From Triops longicaudatus (Eukaryota > Arthropoda > Branchiopoda > Notostraca > Triopsidae), in the NCBI GenBank assembly GCA_022885665.1, contig JAGQDJ010000090.1, positions 1-64,000 of the forward strand: a stretch of 64,000 nucleotides of DNA, given 5' to 3'. The translations under genes and the position numbers were made by a program. Of this stretch, positions 22,390-35,630 are shown piece by piece (positions within the stretch are counted from its first letter, which is position 1; every line of letters starts with the position of its first letter). The notes under the pieces are model-generated. The model was not told the DNA's origin. It saw only the letters and a list, made by a program, of their open reading frames with translations, and made no database searches.

Positions 22390-25300
22390 GCCATATGTCA
22401 TTCAAGGAATCAAACATTTTTAGTCATTGTTCCACTTATTGTAAATGAGATGTGTTCTGATTCCATGAAAATCATTCAGGTGAAGAAGCCTACTGTTGAA
22501 TACATTTTACAGCGTTATATGTATACGCGTAAAGCTTGTTAATGACCAGACAGTATAAAATTATGGAAAATTTACTTGTCAGACGTGTTTTGTACCAATT
22601 CACACGTGTTAGGCTATATTGTCTTTTAAGATTCTGCACGAATTTGTATTCAAAGCGTTTCCGAAAAGCACAGTTTTTTCAGCAGATATGATTCCAGTGG
22701 GAATATAGACCATAAAATTGTGGTGAGCTGCTGAGTATGTACCCAGAGGAGTCCATTACTGTAAACTCTCATTAGCGGAATAAGCCAAAAAGCTCTATCT
22801 TTTAAATACACTGCGAGTCACGTGACTGACACCTTCTGTATGTTGCAACGTAAATTAACTAGATAAAATATTATGGTAAGCTTGCACGTGACCTCATCTC
22901 ACTGCCACGCGTCAACTAGGCCCTCACAACCCATCTTCCCCTTGCAACTCCCACGCCTCCCGCGTACCGTAGGCTACATCATGAATGCCTAAGTAGCCGG
23001 TTTCACGGTTTCAATCGACGAGGTCGATCTTACCCCTAACGTACTGTAGACACAACGCACCGCCGGGTTCAGATTACACCGCGATAGGATTCATGTAACC
23101 TATAGTTACCTACTCCCGGTCGCTTTTTCTTTGAGGTTCCATTGTATTCATTGCGATGGCACACTTGGACGGGACTAAAACGCGTGCCGCACATCCCTTT
23201 TGGAAAAACCACGCCTACTTTCAATTTCCTCTATATCGAACTTTATAGCACGTAACCTGATGCCCACGTCCCGTGCCGTTACCTTGTGTCCTCTGTCGAG
23301 GATCTGTCACTCAGCAGGGAGAAATTCGACGCCCTTTTTAGCCTACTTTTCCCAATGTAGGTAGTAACAATAATGTACGTTATAACCCCTCCTTTTTCCA
23401 CCTTCTTGTCAACCCCCCTACCCGAAACTTCACACAGTTAGCAAGATGGCCAACAATAACAAAAAGCCATCACTGCCATCATTGGGGGTTGCATGTGTGC
23501 AACAATAACACACTAAAAGACCTACTACGTATACAGAAGCTGTACCTTCAGGTTCGCTTCGCTAAGGGCAAGGTTTCAGGTTCGGAGTTATCGTGGCCTC
23601 AAAATGCACATCTGCGATGGGGAATTGAAATCAAGTCGTTGAAAAGTTGTGATTGGCACTGCCATACCGCCGCTGTTTGCTTTAGACCCCAAAGTAAAGG
23701 GCAAAGCCTTGTATCGTTATAGAGCCCTAGCAAGCAAGCTGGGCCCTTGCTACAACCGAAGAAGGCTCGCAAGCATTGTTGACTGAGCAAACAACGACGT
23801 TTTCAACGACGACGTCCTTCGATGGCTCCCTCCGTCGCTTTCAGCAAGCCACAGGAATCTGTCACCCTGTTTAGCTTCCATTGCTTGACAATATTATATT
23901 CCAACTCCCCTCCATTCCCCTATCTACTAGTGTGTTTGTATCAATGATATACGAGACATATTACCCACTAATTACGTGTCGACAAATTGAGATTTATAAC
24001 TTATTCTACATTAGCTGTTTTTCTACATCTGCATTAATTATGGTATCCATTCCAAATCGAAGAGAGCTCAACTAGAAAGTACAATGGAAACTATTGGCTA
24101 GAACTGATGAATGACAAGGTGATAAAAGCTATAGCGAATACGCGTAACAATGTCTATTTTTCCCTGAACTTATCTTTCACCTCCCCACGAAATTTTGGTT
24201 CATTTCCCAAGTTGTTTGGTAGAGTGGAAGCGTGCATCTTTCCTAGCGAAGAGAGTTTATAGAGAGTATACGGTGTGTATGGGGAGCTATCAGTCCGAAT
24301 AAATGGAAATTTTCCGTTTGGCTGGAGTGGTGATGGGGCCTGATGGGTCTGATGGGCGGCGGACACCCTGGGCGTGAAATGCTTACACAAAAGCACCGCG
24401 ACAAATATTTCCAGACTATTGTTCGCCATACTAGCGAACCTAGGCACTTCCTTTTTTCGATTCTTTCGTTTTGTGTAAGGATTTCTTTTTTCCTTTTAGA
24501 ATGCTCTTCTTTTGCCTTCGTTCTCTTTTGTGTGTATCAACATTTGCTTTTTAAAGTATAATAATAAAATCAAAACTGTCAATAAGGTAAAGTTTCGAAA
24601 CCAGAAATCCCTATTATGACCAATTTTTCTATTACGCAACTTAACATGCCGAAGAAACGTTTGCATTACACAGTTTGGGACCCGGAAAACCCATACGTAT
24701 TATATAACTTCTCAGTTACTGTTTGCTCACACATGTCCCGCATGTACACAATATTGCAAACTATATCGGACCCTCCATTTTCCCGCTATACATGGGCACT
24801 TTAATCCTCCTTTTGATCAGTTGGCAGTGAGAGAAAACCCTTAGAATCGAGTATTTTATGGTGAAGGGGGAATCTCTTCCTCGGTTAATTCAAAAGTAGA
24901 AGGTACTATATATTGAATGTATCTACGGAGTTTGTCTGCTGCTGCTCCAACTGTTCGGCCATGATATCAACGAAACATGGGATGGATCTTGATACGGTAC
25001 GCAAAAGGCTGTCAGTCACCGTGAAAAACAGACTCCCCCCTAGGGGACACAGCGTGGGAAAATGCGCGCACACGCTCCGAGCATCGGAAACGTTACACTG
25101 AGAACAGACACCAACCCGGTACGCAGCTGCCAATTTCATTGGTTACCTGGTCCTTCCGGATCCAGTCCCACACTCAATGGATGCCTGGCTCTTTTGTTAT
25201 CTTCGCCCAATCCGGATGCTTCTCAAGCTCCTTAACCTCCGCTCTAATAGAGGGGCGTATTCGGATATCTTACAAGGGAGTGGTTTATCAACTCACCCCT

Positions 25301-25800
25301 CTGGAGATGTTACATCTTAGGACCCGTCTCAAAGGGGCCAGGAAATTTGCATAGAGGGTGCTCAAATATGGCGAAACAAATAGAAGAGTCTGATTAATCT
25401 GCCTTTTGTATCCCGTAAATGTTTTTTTACTCTACTCGGATTTGCTAGATGTTTTCTACTGGAAAAAGTAACTGGAATATGACCGCTTTAAGCAAACATT
25501 TACGAACCATCACTTTAATTACGAGTTCGAGTAGCTAAGTCGTCTATATTATTTGTCTCAGTGTTTCGTTATTTCCTAGTCCAAAGCGTAAAAAATGAAT
25601 GGCAAACGTATAACAAAGTCATGGGTTTGTGTAGATTGCACCTCTACCTCCCACTTCAACTCGTTGCTCCGCCTGGTTGTGCCAGGTTTTTGTACAGTAC
25701 GCAAGTTGTTGGGGGGAGTCGGGAGGGAGGTGAAGCCCAAAAGGGGGAGGTTTTGATCCTCTCTTGAAAACACATAGTACGGCTACACAGGAGCAAAGAG
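22390..25800. other. Gene-poor DNA upstream of otd copy 1
   Basis: No exon could be supported. The segment contains moderately GC-rich stretches (22900-23400, 25000-25350) and AT-rich ones. The short open frames have no family features. By position it may hold distal control elements of the otd gene that follows, but that is inference. Confidence 0.4.
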
Positions 25801-26113
25801 TCGTGAGGCCGGGCAAGTACCATCACCGGGAGAGAGACAGAGAGCGAGAGCGAGCTCGAACCCTGTGCAAGGCAGCCCAAAGCCACCAAAAGTGGTCAAA
25901 TCCCTGCAATCCTCTTCCAGCAGCTCATCTCGTCTGAGCCTCGGTGCAAATCACTTTTACAACAAACGCCCAAGCAAAAGCTTTCTCCCCCCCACAAAAT
26001 CCTCTCATACACACAAGCATCACACATATCCACGACGCCTGCTGCTTGGGCTTTTCCCGCATCATCCGGATTTTCGCTCTTCTCAAACTTATCAAGTCCT
26101 CTGCACAAAGAAG
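25801..26113 (+). other. Probable non-coding first exon of otd copy 1
   Basis: The segment ends with AAG followed by GTAAGTG, an excellent splice donor (intron starting at 26114). A matching acceptor, TTCTTATAG, ends at 29975, only 48 nt before the otd start codon. Together they predict a 5' UTR exon with a 3.9-kb intron, a usual arrangement for otd genes. The left edge is not defined. A GAGA-type tract at 25830-25856 would lie at or near the start of transcription, and a TCAGT pentamer occurs at about 25558. There is no direct proof of transcription. Confidence 0.4.
25830..25856 (+). promoter_or_regulatory. GAGA-type tract near presumed otd promoter
   Basis: A purine run of alternating G and A (GGGAGAGAGACAGAGAGCGA...) with several GAGAG pentamers. 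Such tracts bind GAGA factor at promoters of arthropod developmental genes. The role here is inferred from position. Confidence 0.4.
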
Positions 26114-29100
26114 GTAAGTGCCAACTTTTAAGTCATTTGCCCACTCTCCATCTGCATGAAATGACCGGTTTTCATCAAACCGACAGTTGTGTCCAACAGT
26201 TTCTCACAAACCGCAAACTTCACTGGTATCCTTCACAGTGTTACAGAAAACTAGTATCCAACAAAGTGGTCTGACAAGCTAGTATCCTTCCAAGTGTTAC
26301 GATCAAATCCAACGCAGTGCTATACAGCTACATATGTCCCACTAGTGAAAGCTTCCATCCCGAGTAGCGCGTTTCAAGTTGTCAAATTCGCAACATTTGC
26401 CCTTTCCATGTGCCCTAAGTCACCCGTCTGCGGAACCGAAAGTTATTGGCCTTAAAAAGCGTGCGTGAAAACCCTCCCGAAAGCAAAGCTTCTTAGGCTG
26501 ATACTTTATAAGCAAGCTGTAATAGTCTTAGGGACAAGCTTCTCGCGTTAATGCTGATAGTACTTTGAATATTTGCAAGGAGCTCCAAAACCCCTTGGCC
26601 GCTGTCAAAAAAAGCTTAGGGGATTTGAGAATGGGGCGGGAAGAGTGAGGTATTATTTTTAAGTATATTATACAGAATCTTGGAACCCACGTCTGAGTCA
26701 CTACCCCGAAAGAATAGGATCGCCAGCACAGTACCAACAGTGATCCATTCCAATACCGTAGCGCACGGTGTCAGGTGATGTTATTTGTGACCGTTCTGAA
26801 CTTAGTGATTCTCCTCCTACCAATTAAACGCCTTGCTTACGAAGTTTGGATACTCAGTGCTATACAACGTCAGTGCCTTCAAAATTCATTGAGCGCAGAT
26901 CGGTTCGATATAATCTCTTTTACAACTGTATTGTTGTAGCGCGTGGATTTGACATGTTGTCAGAGGATACACACTCCGCATTCCCCAGTGATAGTATTAC
27001 AATCAGAATGCGAAAACGCATACTGGACCCTTGGATGTATCTCACCAACAGATCCTACACAGGTCAGGCAGGTATACAGCCGCGGACTACACGCATTATG
27101 TCATTTGTTAGGTTTCCAGCTTCTCATAACCGGCATTTACCTTCGGCAACCATGCAGAAAATTCTAACGAAACACTTAACTCCCTTAGTCGTTACGGCAA
27201 ACCCTCCTCAGCCTCCACCTCTATCACGCTACCTGACCTAACCGGAACTGAATCAAAGTTAAACGGAAGACAACAAACGGCTTACCCAAAAACAAAACCG
27301 CAAAATCCTCCCGTTTGCTTCCTTCCTTCCGTTTTTCTCGTGAAATCCTGCTCCCTTATTAATTCCCTAACCAAATTTCCCACGCTTAGTTAGCCTGACA
27401 ATACGATTTCCCGATCTGAAACCTACAAAAACTTCCGATGTTAATTGTCCGTGTTATTCTCGTTACCGACTTTGCTTTGATCTCTTTTTTGAAATTAACA
27501 GCCTAACCTTGTCTAACCTTTCCAGAATAGAGCTTATCCAGTTACTTCGATTAGCACAGAGACAGAATCCGACCCGCTTCAACCTTCACCCCCCCCCCCA
27601 TCCGCTCTCAGTGCAATGTACGATGAAATGATAAAAGCCTGCTTGATTACTCAAAAAGGCATAGCCAGGCAATGCAATGAAATTTCGCCGGCGATGAAAC
27701 CAAGCCAATGGCATTACACCGATAGGAGCCTCTCCTGCCTTCCAGGAAAACCGACTCCTTTCATCCTTTCCTTCCAGGTTGTGCAGCAATCAACTATTTA
27801 GGTCGAAACACTTGTGCAATTTAGGTTGAAATTTACCTGACGTTTATAACACCCCACTCCAGCCTTTCACGTTGTCAAGCGAAAAATGCAGTAACTGACC
27901 TTGCGATTGCCACAATGAAAGTCTCGACGTTGCAAGACCCCACGTCTCCATGCCAATTGAAAGGCAATGCCTAGCTTGACAAAAACGCAGCAGGCGCGTA
28001 ATCATATGCTCAAGTGACATTTACGTAAACAATGGCTAAGCTTAGTGTCATGATTAGCACGTCGAATACTGATGAAGTAGATAATAGGCCACAACTAGGT
28101 GACAAGGAGCAAAACCTATATGCTTTACGTTATCTGTCATTATTTCTACATAAAAAGCGACCACTTTCTTCTTCACCTCGTTACTCAGGCTTTGTAGTAC
28201 AACGTCTTGTATTCCACGTAAAAAAACGCATTTTTCTACCTTAACCTCCTACAATACCTCGGTCTGTATTGAATTAGAGGGTTTCCGATGCGTGGCAAAT
28301 GTTACAGAAGTGCTCGAAAGGAGAAACAGTTTGCTCCTTAGTACTGAACAGTAACCTACACAGTTGGACTGGCAAACTGGCAGCTGTCATCGAAACCGGC
28401 GGGGAGGCTCCCACCAGCTTTTTCCCTCCTGCTGACCTTTCACCCCATTATTTGATCCCAACCGTTGTCCCGATCAGTCTAGGACAAATCACTACAATCC
28501 CTTAATTACATATGCACTTTTCCACGCACCTTGAACCATTTTTGTACACGGAGGTTTATCTTCATTTTACATTCACTTCCAGTAAGGATACATATTTTAC
28601 AATTTAGTCCAGCTGCATTGCATACGAGATTAATTCAACATAAGCTTTTCTGGTAAATCATAAAATTACGCAAGACATCGAATTTCAGTAGTCATACTTC
28701 AATCTTGTAGAGAAAATGCTCGACAACGTGATAAAGTTACCGTACATCCTTAGAAGAATTGTAAAATCTACCAATTTTGATTGCAAAATTTCCAAGGGTA
28801 AGATAAAAGGAGAAAGAAGTGACCTTTGAACCTGTCTCCAACTGGGCAAAAGCTGTTCGCTCTGGGCTGTCAGAATTGCATATTCCCCTTGAGGATTTTT
28901 ATAGCTCGTTTGGGTAAAACTTTTGAAAGTTCCAGGTGATATGACGCTCTATAGAACTGTCTTGGGAAAACAGCATTGCTACCGTTGATAGACATAGCAG
29001 CTTTTCTTTGGCCCACAAAATTTGGGAAAGGGGATACCAATACTGTTCTCACTCTGTGTTTTTGGGGCTCTTTTTCTCAAGAAAAAGATACTGTACAGTC

Positions 29101-29975
29101 TAGCCTGAGTAGGCTCGGGGTAAATCCGTCCCGGCACCTAAACTCGTCACAATTTCTGACAGGTGACATTTGACAGTTTCATCTTTTACCTGAGCTTGTC
29201 GTATACAGCCGTTTTCTTCTCTATTTCGAACCAGTGACACGAACCTCCCAACAGGAGCGCCTACTTCCGTCAACGCAATCTTTGCAATGCTGGCGCCCCT
29301 TTCAAGTCCTCTCGAGACAATCCTGTCTTTTTTTAGCGTAGATTTCGTTTTTGCATCTTTGGAAACTTAACGAACCAGAAGCCTGTATGGGCAAATTAGC
29401 TCAAGTCTTGAAAAAAATGTGTACCAAGTTGCTGCAAGTTTTTCGGGTGTAGGTTGGGCCAAGCCTTTCTCCCTAGTTCCTTGTATACAAATTAGCTGCC
29501 CCCATCATGGCAATTCCCTGGCGGCCCAGCAGTGTCCAGAGAGAAGGTTTAGGTTCTAGGCCTAAACTATCATAGTTGGCCCCCATACAGCTGACAGTCC
29601 TTCCTTCTCTTTCTCTCTGTGTCGTATTGCCCGGGTTCTCTTCCAGCAAAACCCCCAACAATACCCCCCTCCTCCCTAGTTCCACCCCGGACTCATCCCC
29701 TCAGGTGCGAAGGAGTAACTTAGTTGCTGGTCAACCTTAGCTCTTGACAGACGCAAGTGAGGGATTTGCTTGGATTATTCTTCCTCGTAAATCCATAGCT
29801 TACAGTACTCTTATACACACCAAGTTACACCAAAGAAAAAGGCTTGCCTTCAACATTCGCCCCTTCTAAGAACAACCTAGTCAAGAAAAAACTAGGGAAA
29901 TTTTACAGTGTCAAATACTGGATTTGGTGGCGAGTCTTCCAATCAAGTGATTTGTGGCAATTTGTGTTCTTATAG
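26114..29975 (+). other. Presumed 5' UTR intron of otd copy 1
   Basis: Bounded by the strong donor at 26114 and the acceptor ending at 29975. No coding exon was recognised inside. It contains an 11-base C run at 27589-27599. Large first introns of homeobox genes often hold enhancers; nothing in the sequence proves that here. Confidence 0.35.
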
Positions 29976-30023
29976 GGCGTGAACGTGAGACAATTTTCGT
30001 CAGATTCGGTTGAATCGTAGCGG

Positions 30024-33000
30024 ATGGCGTACTTGACCACCAAAGGTAGCCCATACAGTGCTGTGAATATGGGTGTGAATATGGGTATGGGCGTACATCA
30101 CATGGCGGGATTGACGGCCGGCATGCCGTCGCATCACGCGGCAATGGCAGCGGAACATCACGCGGCTGCGGCGGCTGCCGCCGCGGGATTACATTCGGCC
30201 GTTGGATACTCGCCTGGCGCTACTTCACTTTACGGTAATTAAAATTGGTTGCTTTTTGTTACTGTTTTGGCTATGTAAGTCGTGTGAAATACGACTGTCA
30301 TGCCGTGTCATGATTTGTTAGTTGTATGACAATCATAGCTTTTGTGCGGAAAACAGTACACTTCTATAAATTATGACGTACTTGACAGCAAACTTTTCCA
30401 AGTCCCCGAGGGAGTCTTTTTGTACTATGACAACAGTTAAAAACAAATTTACTGTTCTTGGGTTTACCAGGAAAAAAACTGAGGACTATTATCTGCTCAT
30501 ACACCTGCAGACCTCGTTTTCACTCGAGCGCAATGCTATAATTGCTTCGAAGAAAACTTAATAATCAAACGAATGACTTCCAGGTGGAGGTGTACGGAAA
30601 CAACGCAGAGAGCGAACGACGTTCAGCCGAGGTCAGTTGGATGTCCTGGAGTCGCTGTTTGCCAAAACGAGGTACCCGGATATTTTCATGAGAGAAGAAG
30701 TCGCACTGAAGATAAATTTACCCGAATCCAGAGTGCAGGTAAGAACATTTTTACGTTTCTGTTTATAGGGGCAAGATTATGATACTTCGTAAAGACTTAC
30801 ATTTACTTACGTAAAGCTTTGCTACCAACCTTCGTTACTGTAATTTCAAATGAGGTTGCGATATAACGTACGTTATTACGTATCTCTTTAATTTTGAATG
30901 GATCGTAAAATTTTTAGTCAATTAAAGCTTATACTCGCACAAAAGACATTCTTTGAGTACGTCTTATTTGCAGGACAGTCAAGTATATTTACAATTGATC
31001 CGTTACGTTACGCATGCATTCTATATTTAATTTTCTAAAACTCAAAAGTGTGGTATTGAAAAGACTCGAAAGCTATTGCAGCAATGGAATTCTTTAGGTA
31101 ACCGATACAGCGCGAGAAAAGCGTTTAGGATGTCTTAATTTACCGTGAACACCTCTAATGTATCTATTTGAGGGTGAGAGGGGAAATGAAGCTGTACGAG
31201 GATAGGGGGTGAAAGGGAAGCGAACGTTAAATCTAACCAGTCCCTAAGCGCTCATTTTGATGTAAAGAGTGAGGCAAGGCAGCAGCATGTGTCTATTTCG
31301 AGATCGATGTGCCTGCGGTCTATGCTATACCACGCCGCTAGTGTGTGTAACGAGTCAATATTTGCTGTGCACACACATTACAGCTCCTCGGGGTTTTCTA
31401 TAGGACAGCTACCCAAAGTGAGGAATGAATGAAACTGGGGAAAGCTATGACTATAATATACGATCTGTCCCACGAATGCTACAGGAGAGTTGACTTTTTT
31501 GACGCAGAAAATAGTGTACCATCTTTCAAGCTCCATTCGTACTGTGCCATCTTTTAAAATCTCCTTTGAAAGCAAAAGTAAAAATTCAGAAACGCTAAGG
31601 TTTCTAATGTATCCTTTTAGCTTAATGCATGGGAATTTTCATTTCAAGTACAGTTAGACACAAACATGGTAACTTTAAGCCTTAGCGTTTTATCTCATGC
31701 ATTTTTCGATCATTTCTTGAAACTTTCGTTATTTCTGAGCTCGAATTGTTACACGTCAAAATTAACCTCCGCAACCATTTACAAAGTTTTCTTCGTGAAA
31801 CTTTTACTTCGGAACTTATTGTCCGCTTATCAAGAAATTGAGCACATTTTCTGTTTATATAGCTGCTTTTTTACACTATCGAAACACCAGAGTACTAAAC
31901 TTTATTGTTAATAAAAATGAATAGTTAAAACAATCAAGCGATATTTTTAGCTACAATCTTTTTCAAGTCATTTAACAGATCCTTAATTTTTCTTCATGTG
32001 AAACAGGTTTGGTTTAAGAACCGTCGGGCTAAATGTCGCCAACAAGCCCAACAACAACAAACAAACTCGAACAACAATAGCGGTTCCAACAATACTGCCA
32101 CTACGAAATCTTCTTCCTCCGGTACTACCTCTCACCGTCCTTCCAAGAAACTCAAATCTCCGCCGAATTCCCCTCCCAGCAATGCCTTGCACCTCGCTAA
32201 CAATGCTACCTTGCTGGGTGGTAACCCGGTCAAGAGTACGCACCACAGTCCGCGTGACACGCCTTCTCACGGTTCCGCCTCTTCTGCTTCCAACACGCCT
32301 AACAATAACTCCATTGGTAATTTGTCCGCCGGGGTGCTTTACAACAACAACAAATCTTCCCAACAAGCCCAGGACAGCAATTTACCCTTATCTTCACCCC
32401 AAACCCCGTCTTCCTCCACCACACCCTCGGTAGCATCCACCACCCCGCCTCTTGCACTTCCTCACCATACCATGTCCTTATCCTCGGCTTACAACGACTC
32501 CAGCGCCGCCGCGACGCATTACAACATGAACCCCTTCTGGAACACGCCCACGCTGACTCCCGATTTCCATATGAGCAGTTCAATGTCCGCCACGCCCTCC
32601 TGCATGCAGCGAGCGACGTACCTGACCGGCGCTAAGAACCTGTCACCCAACAGCGGCTCAATGACCCCCAACAGCGCCAATTTGATGCACCAAACCCATC
32701 ACTCGCACGTCATGAACGCGGCTGCTAACAATGCCGGCTACTCGAGCCAAAACTACGGATCCTACTATGGCAATATGGACTACGCTTCCTTAAATGGCAA
32801 CGGACATCCTATGACCAATTTCAATCATCAGGTAAGCCCCGTATCTTATAACCATACTTCTTTTTGTCCGCTGCCAATTTCTGCACAAGCATTTTTGTTA
32901 TACCGATCCGTGACTTAAAAAAAATCAGGAAAAGCAATGTAAAAACGAGCCCATTCTTGTGTATAGGCAATGTCGATGGGAAGCGCGTACTTGGGCAACC

Positions 33001-33113
33001 AGCCTTACGCTCATCATCACCGTACCGCCGCTGTTGGCGTTCCTGGTCATCCTCCGCACGCTTCATCCATTGACTGTTTGGCCGACTACGATGCCAAGTT
33101 CCAAGTACTGTGA
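30024..33113 (+). CDS. otd: Orthodenticle/Otx homeobox factor, copy 1 (4 coding exons)
   Basis: Bicoid-class homeodomain transcription factor that patterns the head and anterior brain; nuclear. Exons: 30024-30234, 30584-30738, 32007-32831, 32967-33113; the phases close to give 445 aa. An in-frame TAG two codons before the ATG fixes the start. Residues 1-70 contain MAYLTTKGSPYSAV, Met/Gly repeats, His pairs and an eight-alanine run. The homeodomain is 77-136, with Lys at position 50 (residue 126) in VWFKNRRAKCRQQ, so it should prefer TAATCC. The rest is Gln/Asn/Ser/Thr-rich, with SPNSGSMTPNSANLM and a tyrosine/glycine-rich stretch. The C terminus is IDCLADYDAKFQVL, the Otx tail. Introns lie just before the homeobox (phase 1) and between homeodomain residues 46 and 47 (phase 0), as in other Otx genes. 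The intron inside the homeobox is 1,268 nt. A paralogue lies 13.3 kb downstream on the same strand. Confidence 0.97.
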
Positions 33114-34941
33114 AAACGCTCATCTTAATGACCTGTCTCTCGAACATTCTTGCCGTGAGAACTGTGTATACTTATGTCTCGCACAATCGTATGCTTGTGT
33201 GGTCCCTTGTTGATCCCTGTCTCCATTTTTTCATTTTGCCCCATTCATCCAAAGTCACCATCATGTTCGCAGTCGCGACGATAGGAAAACATGTCTCCTT
33301 CCCTTCTTGTAGAAAATTTCATCCCCTCAAGAATTTTATTCCTGTAAAAGAATTCATACACCCCAAATCCACAGAAAAGACATATCTTGACGCTTCCTTG
33401 TTTACCTTTTTATATTTTACTTCTCTAGATGGATTGATATTAGGAAAAGACAAAAAATTCCACATTCGTTGTATGACATTCTCTTTGTGTCGATCTAGTG
33501 ATTTCCAATTGGGGATAATAACCAATACATACAAGTTGTTTTATGTGACAAAAAGAACCTAGCCCTTTCGGTTTCTCCCCAGCTCCCGACTTCTTTCCGT
33601 TCCGGTATCAAGCACTGAACAAAGTGTAACTATGGTTTAGACGTGTATATTCGTAGTTGTGGAGACAAAAACCTTGTCAGTATCAGAAAGAAGAAAGCAT
33701 ATGGTCCTTAAATGTCCCTCGCGTAAGGTATATGGACCGAGTTTCACCATAACGCAAAATACATGTCGCTATTGCTGCAAAAATGAATCGAATTTATTTT
33801 TCATTCTTGCTCTGTAATTTTAAACTCAAGTGTTCCGTTTCGTTGACAAATAGTGAAATATGCGAACTGTATGTAGGCTAAAGCTTTATTTTACTGTACA
33901 CTAATAGAAATTAATCTGAAATCTGGCAAATTATTAGTATGGATCACTGCTACTACCATTTAGCATGAATTACATTCAAACCTGTTGAGTACTTTCCTAA
34001 TTGAGTCCTCGAAGCAGTTTTTGTGGCGAACAAACACTATTTAGCTTCAACAAAGCTTTATTAGTTTTAAATATGACACAGTATGATTATTGCTCGTTTC
34101 TTTCCTTGCATTTTCTATACTACGATGCGTTTGTGATCTGTTTGAATTTTCAAATACGTTATCCCGTTTACACGGCACGCTACCTGGCCTTTTGTTTTGT
34201 CCTATGTTTTCTGTACTGAACTATATAATTCGTTTAGCAAACATGGGTATGTGGAATGTTACAGTTTGGGACTCGGCAAAATCGACGAATGTTGGAGCGT
34301 TTGGTAAAGGACGACTTAATCCATCCTGTATAGTTGGCTATTGATAGCTCACCCCCAACCAAGTATTTTGCACCCCCTTGGTATACACTCTTCCGCGGCT
34401 GGCAGATTGTGTTGTGGGGTTGGGTTCCTCCCTTTAGCAAGTTGGGCGAACTCTTTCTGAAAAAGAAGAACTCTATTTTCCTTTTTGAAGCCGACTCTAT
34501 AGCGCCAAGCCGCCATGGCAAATTGGAACTCACTCGTGTGTGCTACCCATGCCGAGCTTTGGGTCGCTTCAGTCGTAGCTTCGTCTTCTTCACAATTCAA
34601 CGGATTCACCCCCATACACAGAACATGCTCACCCCCTTTTGGATTCACCGTGGTAGTACACTAACCATGCACACACCCTCGCCCTTCATTCAACCCGGTT
34701 CTGCGTGCCTTATTGTTGTCAAATGCCGATTGTCGCCACCCTTCTTCTACCTATTGTTAGGATAGCTCCATACCATACGTGAATCCCCTTCTCAACAAGA
34801 TACAGATGTGTCACTGCGAAAAAGGAGCCTCATAAAAAGCTGTTTAACCCTTTATAATTACAATATACCTTAGTAAGTAAGGTGTTTAATAACGAAAATT
34901 TGTCTCACAAATTCTGTTCTTAAGTTCGTAGCACTCTTATG

Positions 34942-34957
34942 TTTTTTTTTTTTTTTT
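34942..34957 (+). repeat. Poly-T run
   Basis: An uninterrupted run of about 16 T followed by AGG, so it also resembles a 3' splice site. No exon could be attached to it. Confidence 0.8.
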
Positions 34958-35603
34958 AGGTTGCAATCCAAATAACGTACAATTCATCCTCCATGTCATT
35001 CGTTTGCACCTTACAGTCCTGAGAAGGCAAAAGCTAACACTCCGGAAAAAAAGGAACACCGACGGTGGATCAAAAGCGTCCCGTGATTTACGTTGTCATG
35101 CACGCTTCCTGGCTAGCTAAAGTTTTCCCGTTCAAATGCGCATCCACAACTTTTTTTTTCTTGCATGTAAGATGCAGAGGTTTTATCTATCGTCATTTAA
35201 GGGAAACCCTCTTCTTTCAAAACTTCCTCTCTTTAAATAAAAAAGGAGGATAAAACGTAGCGTACTGGCTTCTTGATAATATACAGCTACTGTATAGTTC
35301 ACACTACGCTGGACACCTTTGATAGAACCTAAAAAAGGGATGGCAGCTAAAGGTCCTCTTTTGAAAACTTTGTCGCGGGGACGTGGTTTTCCATAAATAA
35401 TAATTCTATTGCTCCTTTTGAACAGCCAAAAGGTGTTGGCGGTGGAGGTGGTAGGGGGGCTGGGAGGGACAAAAACCTTCGTGTACTTGGGAGACCAGGT
35501 CGTTGGTCGTCAACGCTCTCATATTCAAAACTTGGCTGCTCCGGCGAATTCGAAAGCGAGCAAGCATATTACATTATAAGGATGGGAATCAAAACGTCTC
35601 TCA

Positions 35604-35630
35604 CCCCCCCCCCCCCAAAAAAAAAAAAAA
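35604..35630 (+). repeat. C13-A14 homopolymer junction
   Basis: Thirteen C bases are followed directly by fourteen A bases. This is simple sequence, prone to length error and to slippage. Confidence 0.85.

Noticed and set aside
26846..27241. 131-codon open frame upstream of otd copy 1
   Set aside because: Residue composition is unstructured, no motif is recognised, and it lies inside the presumed 5' UTR intron.
34334..34765. 143-codon open frame with overlapping open frames on the other strand
   Set aside because: No recognisable motif and composition-driven openness on both strands; the start is not a well-placed ATG and no splice partners fit.
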